A DNA stretch of 64,000 nt from Trichobilharzia szidati (lineage: Eukaryota > Platyhelminthes > Trematoda > Strigeidida > Schistosomatidae). Location of the stretch: contig OX235272.1 of NCBI GenBank assembly GCA_944472155.2, positions 105,406,020-105,470,019 of the forward strand, given 5' to 3'. The translations under genes were made by a program, and so were the position numbers. Position 1 is the first letter of the stretch. Each line of letters starts with the position of its first letter. The notes below the pieces were generated by a model, which searched no databases, was not told the DNA's origin, and saw only the letters and a program-made list of their open reading frames with translations. Shown here piece after piece: positions 21,640 through 32,604 of this stretch.

Positions 21640-21895
21640 ACCCCTCCAGAAATTATTCAGCATTGTATGAAGAACCATAGAAAAACTAAGATTAGTAATA
21701 AATATGACGTAAATAACGGAAATAATGTGGAATTCAAAGCCTGTGTAGTACTACCGTATAAAGAAGGTATGTCAGATGCCTTACGTCAAAATCTCAATGA
21801 GACTGGAATTAGTCAGGGTGGCATTTAATCCAAGCAACCAACTCTCTCAGAGATGAACTTTGTTTGTCGGCTTAAGGACCCAATAGATTAACTTA
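21640..21895 (+). mobile_element. PLE-II-like linker fragment
   Basis: Encodes PPEIIQHCMKNHRKTK, VVLPYKEGMSDALRQNLN and, after frameshifts, FVCRLKDPID, i.e. the segment between RT and GIY-YIG. It is cut off before the YIGQ motif by the LINE-B at about 21900. Confidence 0.6.
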
Positions 21896-21899
21896 ACAA

Positions 21900-22985
21900 T
21901 TATAATTTACCAAATACCATATACGGTGTGCCACCGACAATTATGCATCTCATCCAGCAGCTGTACAACAATGCTGCATGCCAAGTAATCCACAACAGGG
22001 AACTCACAGAATCCTTCGAAGTGAGGACAGGAGTAAGACAAGCTGGCTGCCTACTATCGCCAGTGATTAATTTCCTGATTGCAGTAGATTGGATAATGCG
22101 ACAGACAGCCGGCAATGAGGAAACAGGCATAAAATGGACTCACACAAAATACTTGGAGGATCTGGACTTCACCGATGATATATGTCTGATTTCCCACAAA
22201 CTGGAAGATATGCAAGTGAAAAGCAACAAGTTGGCACAAGAAGCATCAAAATAGGCCTTCAGGTGAACATAGAGAAAACGGAGGTAGGTGATGAAGATTC
22301 CTGGCCAACACCAACAGCCACAGCAACAACGACAGACAACAATCAGCATAAATGGGAGGAACCTGAAAGAAACAACCTCTTTTACCTACCTGGGAAGCAT
22401 CGTCTCAAATACAGGCTGAACTGACGAGGATATCAAAGCAAGAATCGGAAAAGCAAGACTGTGTGGAGGTCAACACACAACACTCAGCACCAAAAATAAG
22501 ATCCGGATTTTCAACTCAAATGTGAAGTCAGTCAGCGCTACTATACGGATCAGAGACTTGGCTAGCGCGTCATAAAAAGCATCTCAAACAAACTACACAC
22601 CTTCATTAACAGTTGTCTTCGCTCAATACTCAAGATTAGATGGCCGGCCAGAAAAGATCAGCAACAGGGATCTCTGGGAGCGAACCAACCAGGAACCGAT
22701 TGTGAAACAAATATGCAGAAGGAAATGGAGATGGATTGGTCATACTCTGAGGAAACCATCAAGTGACATCACTAGACAAGCCATTTCTCGAGTGGAAGCC
22801 GAAAGGGAAGCGGCGAGCTGGTCGTCAATGCAAGGGTGACTTGGAGGAGGTCATGTGAAGAGGAGATGAAAGCATGTGGGCAGTCATGGAGCCAGGTGAA
22901 AACTCTAGCAGAGAACCGAACGCAATGGAGACGTGGGTGGCTGAAGCCCTATATTCCTCTAGGAATTAAAGGAAACAATAATAAT
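21900..22985 (+). mobile_element. LINE-B 3' half
   Basis: RTE-like element. 21928-22254 encodes TIMHLIQQLYNNAACQV, then VRTGVRQAGCLLSPVIN (GVRQGC with one inserted residue) and DFTDDICLISH, where FADD is usual, so the catalytic box is mutated to FTDD. The VNIEKTEV and NKIRIFNSNVKS blocks follow, then a frameshifted ALLYGSETW-type segment, [33 protein letters not shown] and the TAA tail (22977-22992). Its 5' end is truncated at the RT. Confidence 0.75.
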
Positions 22986-23043
22986 AATAATAAGCACCAT
23001 AGATTTGATAGTGTGGAAAATTCCCATGAATTCAAAGTCAGTC

Positions 23044-25031
23044 TGAACGAAGAATATTCTTTTCAGTAATTTCTCCTCTTCAGGCTCTTACAATTATAAA
23101 TATAATATATTTGTTATCTTTACAATAAAGGCCAGTTATGCGGTGGATACATTTTTAATGTAGAATTAAAGATTAGTTATAGAGTGTCAAAATAAATAGT
23201 CGTATTTGTGTTACAAATGTGCTAGGCTGAAATCGATTACAAAATATTTTAAAATGGGAGACAATTGTGGTGGTGATTAGTCATAATAGATTCGTAAAAT
23301 GTGAGGTTGGAAAATTGACAAGTCAGTTCAAGGTTATAAAAGGTGTCAGGTGAGTGGCTAGTACAAAGTGGTCCCTGTTAAACAGGAGATAGTAAGACTG
23401 CAATGGGAGGTTCATAATGAAATAACGAATATGTGAAATGAAACAGGTGGAGGCATATATTGAGAAAAGAGATAATATCACTAATAATTAGTCCGGATAG
23501 TATAAACGAAAAATTCGGTAGTGTTGAGAGAATGTTTGCATGAAGGGCATAAATTATGACGAATAATAATAATAATTGTAATAATAAGCAAAGGAAAAAA
23601 AAAGCCAAGAGGGTTAAGGGGAAGGAGCACTCTTGGTGAGAAGAAGAATCATCAATCCAAGTTTGGCCACGGTAAGAATAGCGTCTGGACGTGTTCTTTT
23701 TGGATAGAAATTTCCGGTTTAGTCGATCTTATCGCGACAGCTTCAGCTATGTGTAGTAGACGTGAGCGAGCTGTACGTGATAACGACTTCGGAATTCGGT
23801 ATATAACCCTGAAAGCTGTGTTGACATCGATATGATATCTAGTATCGACCAGGTGTGACAGGATCGTGCTTTTTATGCACTTAATTTCACCCATGCTGAA
23901 CTAAGCTGGTAAATGTTCTCGAACCCGTAAACGAACCTGCCTAATCGTGCGCCCAATATAACTTGAACCACAGGAACAGTTGAAATGGTATATGCATGAA
24001 GAAGAGCTAAGGTTAGGTAAGGTATCCTTGAGTTGCTGAGTGAACATTGGATGGCTACTGAAGGATAGACGCAGACGTGCAGAGTAGAAAGTTTTCTTGA
24101 TCGCCCTGGTTAAACGTTGCCATAGAATCTCCGCAGGAGTATCTCCCTTGAATTGTAGACGTAAAAACAGAGGCTTTTTCTCCACCGTTGCCAGTTCATG
24201 TTTACGACTATTGTAACCTATGTTGGCTTTAATGAACTTCTCTGGATATCCGTTCTCGCTTAGAATCCAGAACTATGCATACAAAAGAAAATTATCCAAT
24301 CACTTCTACTCGCATGGTAACAACTCCGTTGATTTGACCCAACTCTTCTTTGTTTGTTTGATTTGACCTTACTTCTGTTTGTATGCTTATTTTTCTAACT
24401 TAAAATCCTAGTGTAATTCTGTATATTATTTTGTTTCCAAGCTCACCCTTTGAGTACAACTCATTCATCAAACTATTCATGCCATTGCGTAACTCTTATT
24501 TAACAATCATTTATGACAACTCATCACTTTTGTTACTACCCTCTTATATGAACATCCAATTCACCTGAACTTACTCCTCTTTAACAATCGTTTTTGACAA
24601 CTCATCACTTTTGTTGCTATCCTCTTATCAACATCCAATTCATTTGAACTTGCTAACCGTATTTTGTTTGACAAATTTAATGTATACACACACACAAAAT
24701 AACCATATATATTTGCGATTGTACAGCTTTGAAAATGAATTCGCCGAAAAGAGACTCTTTGCTGAACTACTTGTCTTTTATCTACTAATCTCGCTTAGAA
24801 TGTCTCGGATGACCTGGAGTTCTTTCTCTACGCAGTCTTCGGAACAAATGGAAATGCTAAGCACCTGATCAGATTACGTTTGTATTTCATTGGTACAAAG
24901 CTAAGGAAGTGTGTATACTGAGCTTTGGTCTCTAGCTTTCTAAATATGGTTCTTTTGACGGAACCATCCTCTCTTCTCGTTAGTAGGACGTCGAGGAAGT
25001 GTAGAGAGTCGTTGTATTCTCCTTCGTGCAT
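23044..25031 (-). mobile_element. PLE-I copy split by a nested PLE
   Basis: Minus strand; 25031-24802 encodes the thumb (NDSLHFLDVLLTRREDGSVKR, FVPMKYKRNLIRCLAF, then QELQVIRDILSE). The frame resumes at 24253 after the nested insertion with NGYPEKFIKANI, LFLRLQFKGDTPAEIL, FYSARLRLSF and CIYHFNCSCGSSYIGRTIRQ. The C-terminal GIY-YIG part is at 23894-23652 (AEAVAIRSTKPEISIQKE), followed by a 3' untranslated region and a hammerhead-like motif at 23088-23044 (AAGAGC, CTGAAGA, GAAAAGAATATTCTTC, GTTC). Without the insert the frame across 24253/24802 would be continuous. Confidence 0.75.
24267..24788 (+). mobile_element. 522-bp 5'-truncated PLE-I nested in another PLE, 13-bp target duplication
   Basis: Perfect TCTCGCTTAGAAT on both sides (24254-24266, 24789-24801). 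It starts with the last codons of a GIY-YIG frame (PELCIQKKIIQSLLLAW, stop), then the 3' untranslated region shared with 1618-1301, and ends with a hammerhead-like motif at 24718-24775 (TACAGC, TTGAAAA, GAAAAGAGACTCTTT, GCTGAAC). No left inverted arm in this one. Confidence 0.8.
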
Positions 25032-25034
25032 GGT

Positions 25035-25160
25035 CGGTGAGAGTCCTAACTACTGTGTCACCGACTTACAGTAACTTATGCTGAAAATCTTGTCATCCAG
25101 TTGTTAATACTGCATCATCATAACTGTATGATTTAAAATAAACTTATCTAATATGGTTAA
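25035..25160. repeat. SINE-4 head fragment and PLE terminus fragment
   Basis: 25030-25068 matches part of the tRNA-like head of SINE-4 (catggtcggtgagagtccta, gtcaccgac). 25070-25158 is a plus-sense terminus (ctgaaaatcttgtcatccag, ttaatactgcatcatcat, aacttatctaatatgg), the inverted counterpart of 18560-18700. Confidence 0.5.
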
Positions 25161-25164
25161 TTGG

Positions 25165-25660
25165 TGGATGGTGACTAGCAGTGGAATCCAAGATGCGCAT
25201 TTTGTCCAGTTTGGGTCTCGTCACTTGGGTGTAACTACATTCCTCATTGAATGATGATGTTCCCACGGAGGCTCGAACCCAGTTAACTTCTAATTACATG
25301 CCCAGACATCGTCGAAGCATCTGCACAAGAAGCCAACATGTCAACCTGAAACCGAGCACTGCGGTCCAATCGATCGATGTTGAAATCTAAAATTAAATTA
25401 TCTAATATGGAAGAAGCAGAAAATGCTTTGGTGTTTTTGAAACGATCAGTGCAGGGTCCGAATCTCAAAGGGGACAGACACCATCACTCACTGCCGAATG
25501 TATGTACATCTAGATGATGAGTCCCCAGAAAGGACGAAATGCACAAAATACTTTCACTTTAATGCTTAGATATCATCGAAGCATCCATGCATCCATAGGA
25601 GCCGACACAACAGCAGAAGAAGTGGAGCATTTCGTTCCGACATAACCAATTTGCGGGGGC
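25165..25660. mobile_element. SINE-3 (S. mansoni alpha-like) copies with hammerhead remnants
   Basis: 25165-25300 on the minus strand ends GCGCATCTTGGATTCCACTG, close to the alpha-repeat end I know from schistosome hammerhead satellites, with a box-B-like GGGTTCGAGCC at 25270-25285. Its core is damaged (gtgacga, aaaa). 25514-25539 on the plus strand keeps ATGATGA, GTCC-loop-GGAC, GAAA: one base away from the CUGAUGA consensus. Confidence 0.55.
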
Positions 25661-26416
25661 GGGGAGTACAGACTGCTAACTCATTTCACTCTTATTGTTT
25701 TGCATTGTGAACTAACTCAAAGTTCTAATACATCTTCACATCATTTTGGTGGTTTCACTCATTATTCCATTCATTCCACATCAACTTCTCATCATGTGAT
25801 GAATAGACAAAAATAAACAAAATATTTTCTTCTCTAACAGTTGTTGAATGTAGGTAGAAATGTTTATTTTGTTGACCTCTTTGTTTGTCTCTCTCCTTAA
25901 CCAGACCGTGTCATCATCATGCATTTTCGATTTTTCCAAAACCGTCAACCATGATGAAATTCTTCTCTCTCTCACCTCTGAAGCTGACCAATCAAATTCC
26001 CTCATGAGTTAAAACTCAATTGTTTTACATACATGTCAATTGTGATTCTATATGTTGGACCATGTGACTTTTTAGTTTGTATGTATGTGTGTGTGCCTGT
26101 TGTGGATATGTGTGTGTTTGGTTGTGGTTGTGGTTGTGGTGTGCACAAATCTATACATATACAGGTTCTTCAGATCACCCATATCATCTTAGTGAAGAGT
26201 CTATATAAAAATGTAGCATAAAAATTTATTAACCAATCAAATTTGTTCTTAGTCAAACACCAATCAGAATTCGTAAAACCTTTTAATAATAATAACACAG
26301 ACTGAGGTCATTATAAAAATAGGATGTGGTGTATTTGTCATTGTGGTGTTGATATATTATGATCATTATTTAAATGTTGATATCGTCTCAGGATATTTCT
26401 CACACTATCACAACAA
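25661..26416 (+). promoter_or_regulatory. Upstream region of the prominin-like gene; TATA-like box and possible 3' splice site
   Basis: TATAAAAA at 26312-26319, about 100 nt before the ATG, with no repeat between. gatatcgtctcag ends in AG at 26390-26391, which fits a 3' splice acceptor; an in-frame stop at 26378-26380 lies just upstream of it. So either the mRNA starts after the TATA box and uses the ATG at 26417, or the long frame is an exon joined at 26392 to an upstream exon or a spliced leader. A TG/GTTGTG-rich stretch lies at 26085-26140. No other coding exon is evident. Confidence 0.4.
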
Positions 26417-29215
26417 ATGGATTCTATTTACTCTTCAGCGAATGCAATTGTCAGTCGAGCACAGCCTAGTTTAGACGGTGGAATTATTACATTTATTCTT
26501 AATAATCTTGTACATTTCCCGACATCGGATTCATCGTCTCGTGAGAATTCCACATTGGATTCTCAAGTAACTATTATACATCATATCTTATCAACATATT
26601 CACGTACTGGTTATGCACTAGGAATTGTATGCGCTGTATTATGGAGTATTATATTGATTATTGTTGCTTGTTCCACGTGTCGTCGACGTAAACATATTAA
26701 AAAGCATTCAGAAACTTTAATATATCTTGCCCCTACAGACAATCATATATTGAATACATCACGACAAACGATTAACACTGGTTCATTGACACATCATTCC
26801 TCAAAATCAACATTTTATCGTACACGTGAACGTTTACAATCGAATTGGATATGTTTAGCCACACAATTTGCCCTGTTAACTCTTTTAGCTATTTTATTAG
26901 GCACAGCTGTTATCCTTGGATTTACTGCCTCTGGTCAACTGCATACAAATTTAATTACAACCCCAATACATGAAGAGTCTGTAGGACGTTTATTAACTAT
27001 TGGTGAATTGGCTATTACAAATCCGGATAGAAGACATATCTTTCCACGTCTGTTACGTGGTTTAGCTCAGATAAGAGCATATATTAGTGAATTTGTACCA
27101 CAGACAAAAATTGATATAGAACCAATTGTTAAAGAATTGATTGAAGCTACAGAAAAAATGCAAGATCGTATGACAAATGAATTCAATGCAATCTTGTTTA
27201 ATGATATCGGTGTTACAGAAGCTTTTCAGTTGGGTGATATCCTCGGAGGACATGTTGTCACGCTGATCAATAAGTATACAGCAATTGTCGAGTCAAATAA
27301 AGAGTTTAAGAATGCATTTGATCGTCTCAAAGTTGAATTCCAGTCATGGTTACGTTTAGTGAATGCAGACAGTCCACAGAATGATTATAATTGTGTTGAG
27401 CATTGTAGTGTTCTTCGATCAACCTTTATGAATAATGTCTCTGTTCGACCAGATTCATTTATGCCAGAAATTAATTTTGCTATCGCTTTAAAATTTTTGA
27501 CTACCGATCGAAATCAAACTGCTGAAAGTATTCAAGCCCAGTTGAATCATGGGAAAGAGTTAGCCAATCAACAATTAGAGAGAACTAAAAGTATGATGGC
27601 TGAAAAAATCAATATCCCTGAATCGATAAGAAATATGACCAATAAACAATGGGATCAAATTGGTTCACAATTGTCGGATGTTCTATTGAAAATTGATCAC
27701 ATTTTCATCTTGATAACTCGATCCATTTCACCGAAAGTCTCTTCGGCGTCTAGTCTCTTCTTAACACTGAATTTAATCTTTTGGTTCTCAATTCTATTGA
27801 TCACAATCGGATTGTTTTGGTTAATTATTCGTTATCATTTTGTACCAACTGAGCTGAGTTTACAAGCACGGAATCGAATACGTCTGGGAGCTAGTGTTGG
27901 CTACTTTATTCTAGCCATAAGTATTATACTAGCATGTCTGTTCTACCTGATGGGTGGTTATCTATACACTGAAGGCTGTCGTTATATCAATCCAGAACAG
28001 AATATGATCAATGTAACCGATTATGATTCAATTCAACAGAATTATATTCAAAAGACAATGTTTCCAGTTGATGCGCATATCAACGCTTTCATTAATCGTA
28101 ATTGGCCAGCTATTGTATCAATTGCTAGTCAGCTATCATCAATGCCTGTTCCGCATATACGTAGTCCAATCTATGGGATATTGCATAATTGTCGTGATAA
28201 TCAAGGCATTTTACAAGCTATGGATAGTATTAAAGATTTTGATATGAAAGCACTGAACGATCCCCAGATGTCTGAAAGATTTGTCAATCTTGGCAAAGAG
28301 ATTATGATCAATTCGCTGGAGTCGATTAATGTTGATGAAATGTTCCCTAAGGAAACCGATGACAATTTAGCTATGGCATCACGTTTAGACGATTTTATTG
28401 TGAATTATGAAGAGGTGCGTTTACAATTACCTAAACATTATTTAAGTATACAATCGCCAACTGATGAAGCTGGCAATTTCACCCTGTGGTCAGTCGAGGA
28501 TATGTGGAATGCTTGGGAAATGTATTACACTGACATATTGAGTTATCGATTGTCAGTGGAACAAATGAACAAGTTGAATTCAGCTACAGAAAAAGTCAGA
28601 CGTACTCTAATCCAACTGGATAGTATTATCAAAGATATTGATGAGAATTTAATTGTTCTGTCTAGCCTGAAAAAGAGTGCTCCACTTGTTATGAAACTAC
28701 AAAACCGGCTAATTGATTTAAAAGCAATTATGAATAATAAAACACATTTAATCAGTCGAGCTGTCCAATTGTTCGATGAAAATATCAAGGCGAAAACACC
28801 TCAGGAAGCATTGAATCTAATCCTAGAGTTTGGTCCGAAGATTATGTCCAGAGTTGGTCAATGCCGGCGTGTATACAATGCTGTCGACGATGTGAATAAT
28901 GCTGTTTGTAATGGATTTGTAGGCGTTATAAACGGGTTCTGGTTTTTAATGGGTTGGGTTACACTAGTCGGCACGCTGATTATCACATTCAGTCTATTAT
29001 TGTTAATGCATAAACCACAATTTAGTCAGGCAAATGATAAAGCCTATCGACGGAATATTATGAATCGGAAAGCGATTAAATCGAATACAACAACAGCAAC
29101 CACAACAACAACGACATCAGTTACAGAGAATTGTTGTAGTCATCCTAGTGAACTGGAAGCATTGACTGGTTCACATTCTCCTGTTGTCAAGTCGTCAACT
29201 CCTTCAGAAGTATGA
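26417..29215 (+). CDS. Prominin-like pentaspan membrane glycoprotein (932 aa)
   Basis: Predicted plasma-membrane protein with five hydrophobic spans at residues about 66-88, 145-168, 447-472, 490-515 and 838-864, separated by two large loops (169-446 and 516-837). This is the prominin (CD133) layout, with an outside N-terminus, two big extracellular loops and a cytosolic tail. Loop 1 has a CxxxC pair (C326, C330); loop 2 has C521, C592, C816 and C831, the last just before span 5 as in prominins. N-glycosylation sequons: N44, N340, N366, N406, N532, N687, N774. Basic stop-transfer residues (CRRRKHIKKH) follow span 1. The tail has a Thr-rich run (894-900) and ends SEV, a class-I PDZ-ligand pattern. 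Prominins bind cholesterol and shape membrane protrusions; that role here is by family only. No N-terminal signal peptide is seen, so an upstream exon may be missing. The 2.8 kb frame has no intron. The assignment is from topology and Cys pattern. Confidence 0.8.
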   Translation: MDSIYSSANAIVSRAQPSLDGGIITFILNNLVHFPTSDSSSRENSTLDSQVTIIHHILSTYSRTGYALGIVCAVLWSIILIIVACSTCRRRKHIKKHSETLIYLAPTDNHILNTSRQTINTGSLTHHSSKSTFYRTRERLQSNWICLATQFALLTLLAILLGTAVILGFTASGQLHTNLITTPIHEESVGRLLTIGELAITNPDRRHIFPRLLRGLAQIRAYISEFVPQTKIDIEPIVKELIEATEKMQDRMTNEFNAILFNDIGVTEAFQLGDILGGHVVTLINKYTAIVESNKEFKNAFDRLKVEFQSWLRLVNADSPQNDYNCVEHCSVLRSTFMNNVSVRPDSFMPEINFAIALKFLTTDRNQTAESIQAQLNHGKELANQQLERTKSMMAEKINIPESIRNMTNKQWDQIGSQLSDVLLKIDHIFILITRSISPKVSSASSLFLTLNLIFWFSILLITIGLFWLIIRYHFVPTELSLQARNRIRLGASVGYFILAISIILACLFYLMGGYLYTEGCRYINPEQNMINVTDYDSIQQNYIQKTMFPVDAHINAFINRNWPAIVSIASQLSSMPVPHIRSPIYGILHNCRDNQGILQAMDSIKDFDMKALNDPQMSERFVNLGKEIMINSLESINVDEMFPKETDDNLAMASRLDDFIVNYEEVRLQLPKHYLSIQSPTDEAGNFTLWSVEDMWNAWEMYYTDILSYRLSVEQMNKLNSATEKVRRTLIQLDSIIKDIDENLIVLSSLKKSAPLVMKLQNRLIDLKAIMNNKTHLISRAVQLFDENIKAKTPQEALNLILEFGPKIMSRVGQCRRVYNAVDDVNNAVCNGFVGVINGFWFLMGWVTLVGTLIITFSLLLLMHKPQFSQANDKAYRRNIMNRKAIKSNTTTATTTTTTSVTENCCSHPSELEALTGSHSPVVKSSTPSEV

Positions 29216-30424
29216 AAAAAAGAAAAGAAAGGATGAAACAAACAGATGTCCTGTGTCTGTCTGTATGTGAGTGTCTGGTTTTGAAACTTTGTAAATTCTA
29301 CGTTTCGTTTTTTGTTATTAATTACTACTGTGTGTATGATTTCAACGTCTTGTAAGTTTTGTTTGATTGGAGTATGTATACAAAAGTATTTCGTTCTTTT
29401 TTACCTCATGTTGGTGGTGCATCCCACTCCTCCACTGGGACCTCCTGGCAAACATTTAATTTTTTTTGTTTTATATGCCAAATCTGTAAGCAATCAATCA
29501 ATCACATTTTGATTAGTTTGATTTTAATATTTTCTACGGTAATTCAATCGAGTTTTTTTTACGAATGCTCCATTCTTCTTGTGCATACTTTTGGTTCTAA
29601 GCATCTACAAAGGATGCTGCAAAGGATTAGACAACTTACTAATTGATTAGTAAAGTGAATATACTCTTCTTTTTAGTGTTAATTACGTCTATCCCCCCAT
29701 TCCCTTTTTTATATTATTTGTTGTTTCACAAAAACACAACTCTTATAGTCAATAAAACGCATTGATTGTGTAATTCACAGGTATTTTTACAGAATACTGT
29801 TTTTTGGGATGGTTGTATTTTGTATTGATCTTCGCCCTCCCCTTTGTTTACCACAAATAAATGGAAAGAAAGTGGTCAGGTTGGTTAAGAGGTGAATGAA
29901 GACGATTGAGATGCCGCCTTGTATCTATCTGTCTCTTGTAGAATTATATTCTTATCGCCTGTTTAACTTGAGGTGTAGTATTTTGACTGCAGTGTAATAT
30001 CCGGGTGATGATGTAATCAACTGTTACGTAAATACTATGTCCATATTACCATTATTGTATTATTACTATTATTATTACAACCACTGTGTGCTAGGTATTT
30101 TTCCACAAATTTTTTTAGAAATTGAAACTTTTCTCTCATAATGATTTTTCGCTTGCCTTTTCACCACCAAATGTGGTTTTTGATTACCGTTTTTTTCTAA
30201 AAAGGAACTTGTTTCTGTGTGTGTGTGTGTGGTTCTTTCTTCCCCTTTGCTTCCCATTTAGTAATATATTTATTAATTTGTTTATTTATGTATAAATGTG
30301 GATGATTGACAGAAAGAATATATTATTCAAAAAAACGAAATGAAATCGCTTAATTTTTATTTCATACAAGCTATTGTTTTCATTCTTGTCAGCTGTGTAT
30401 AGTCAGTCAGTAGGTTATTATTAT
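29216..30424 (+). other. 3' flank of the prominin-like gene
   Basis: AATAAA at 29751-29756, about 540 nt after the stop, is the first good polyadenylation signal; another is at 29856-29861. No repeat from the families in this window is recognised here and no second coding frame stands out. A TG run lies at 30216-30230. Confidence 0.5.
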
Positions 30425-31420
30425 TATTTTTTTTTTGAACCCCTTCTGCTAGAGTCTTCACCTGGCTCCAAGTCTGCCCACATGCTTTCATCTCCTCTTC
30501 ACATGACCTCCTCATGCAGTCACCCTTGCACTGACGACCAACTCGCCGCTTCCCTTTCGGCTCCACTCGAGCAATGGCTTGTCTAGTGATGTCACTTGAT
30601 GGTTTCCTCAGAGTATGGCCACCAATCCATCTCCATTTCTTCCTGCCTATTTGTTTCACAATCGGTTCCTGCTGTGTTGGTTCGCTCATTGCCAGAGATC
30701 CCTGTTGCTGATCTTTTCTGGCCGGCCATCTGATCTTGAGTATTAAGCGAAGACAGCTGTTGATGAAGGTCTGTAGTTTGTTTGAGGTGCTCTTTATGAC
30801 GCGCAGTGCAAGTCTCTGATCCGTATAGTAGCACTGACTGACTTCACATTGGAGTTGAAAATCCGGATCTTATTTTTGATGCTGAATGCTGTTGACCTCC
30901 ACACAGACTTGAGAGTAGTGAAAGCTTGTCTTGCTTTTCCGATTCTTGCTTTGATATCCTCGTCAGTTCCGCCTGTAGTTGAAACGATGCTTCCCAGGTA
31001 GGTAGGTAAAAGAGGTTGTTTCTTTCAGGTTCCTTCCATTTATGCTGATCGTTGTCTGTTGTTGTTGTTCTTGTCCAGGAATCTTCATCACCTCTGTTTT
31101 CTCTATGTTCACCTGAAGAGTCCTATCTTTGATGCTTCTTCTGCCAACTTGTTGCTTTTCGCTTGCATATCTTCCAGTTTGTGGGAAATCAGACATATAT
31201 CACTCGGTGAAGTCCAGATCCTCCAAGTTTTTTGTGTGAGTCCATTTTATGCCTGTTTCCTCATTCCCAGCTGTCTGTCTGTCGCATTATCCAATCTACT
31301 GCAATCAGGAAAATCATTGGCGATAGTAGGCAGCCAGCTTGTCTTACTCCTGTCCTCACTTCGAAGGATTCCGTAAGTTTCCCGTTGTGGATTACTTGAC
31401 ATGCAGCATTGTCATGTATA
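30425..31420 (-). mobile_element. LINE-B 3' half
   Basis: Minus-strand copy colinear with 21900-22985. It shows the decayed GVRQAGCL block at 31345-31320, ISDFPQTGRYASEKQQVGRR and VNIEKTEVMKIPG (31190-31070), GRNLKETTSFTYLPG, MLLYGSETC (30834-30810), [17 protein letters not shown] (30640-30590) and MRRSCEEEMKACGQTWSQVK at 30520-30460. The FADD box is outside the readable frames, and a poly-T/TAA tail is at about 30420-30437. Confidence 0.75.
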
Positions 31421-31424
31421 CTAC

Positions 31425-31810
31425 CACCAGGCTATCAAGCGTATTTATTTTGATTGGACCCTCCTGAGTTTCGAACCCGCGTCACCATCCAGTACCGCGT
31501 GCAGTCAGAGACGTTACCACTGAGCAGCTATTCAGGCTTGCGGGCTTGACCACCTCCTGTAGGACTGTATTGGATATTTTTTTGATTGGACACTAGTCAG
31601 TGATGTGTTTCTAGACCTTTGTTTGGTGCAGACACCATTCTAGGTAACTCGCCATCACGGTGCACATTGCTGACTGATGAGTGTCAACTAGCCCGGAACG
31701 TAGGTCAGGCAAGGCTTCCTGTCGATTGCCTGGTGATACCAGATTACTCGGTTGATCAGATTGAAGTAAGTGGAACGGAATTCGAATCCTGGGGAAGGAC
31801 ATTAGCCGAA
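31425..31810. mobile_element. SINE-2 composite (tRNA-like head, hammerhead remnant)
   Basis: 31450-31530 on the minus strand is the tRNA-like part (box A-like TGCTCAGTGGTAACG, box B-like GGGTTCGAAAC). 31570-31760 is plus sense and contains CTGATGA at 31674-31680, a weakened helix II, GGAA and GTAGGTC, i.e. a decayed SINE-2 hammerhead. The two halves are opposed, as in the better copy at 56736-57297. Confidence 0.6.
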
Positions 31811-32604
31811 AGAATGATATGATGATGAGTGCTTAAGTCAGCGAATTATACATCACCGCGCTTTTGTCAATTAATTCATTACCAATTTGAAACTTTTTCT
31901 CAATTAATTTCTTTGAAATGAGTTTTGTAGGTATTTGGATAACATTTCAGTGTAGATCTGGTCACTAATCAATATTAATTAGGAAACTATTCAGCTGTAG
32001 TACCTTAGTTTGACACTCTTCAGTGATGCACACCCGTGACCTCATCAGGTCATGAGGCCAGGTATATGACCATTCCAACCACTTAAGTCAGAATTCAATG
32101 ACCCCTGAATATTTTGTCAATTTGTAATAGAGCTCTACCATTGACCATTGAGTTCCTGCCTAAGTAAATGAATGGCTAGCGGACTACTGTCAAAACCTAA
32201 AGGTCCAGGATTCGATCTTTGGTGGAGTCATGGATGTGATTTCTGAAGAGCCCCGAAATAGTAGGAAACAACTGTCCAGTTCTCCCTAGTTTTCAAGGAT
32301 TTTCTAATTAGTAGTAACTGATTGAAACTATTTAAGTGATACGGGGTTGTGACTGGTCTTTATGTGTGTGTTTGTGTGTGTGTAAAATTATTGATTTCTG
32401 TTACCTTACAAACTGGTTAAAAGAGCCTAGTCGTTTATGCAGTCACATAATTGTCAGCATTTGTAATCGACAAGTGATGAGCTGTATTCTACCGATCAGT
32501 GGATCACGCGTTCCAATCTCACTCAGTCTACCGAGATTTGGGCAGCCAAGAAGTATCAATAGACCTCACACAGAAGGTAATTGCACTCAATTAATTGTCG
32601 AGTA
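31811..32604. other. No gene seen; one tRNA-like repeat fragment
   Basis: 32160-32240 (gaatggctagcggactactgtcaa, ggtccaggattcgatctt) resembles a tRNA-derived SINE head, with box-A-like and box-B-like stretches, but matches none of the other four families well. The rest is AT-rich and unassigned. Confidence 0.35.
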
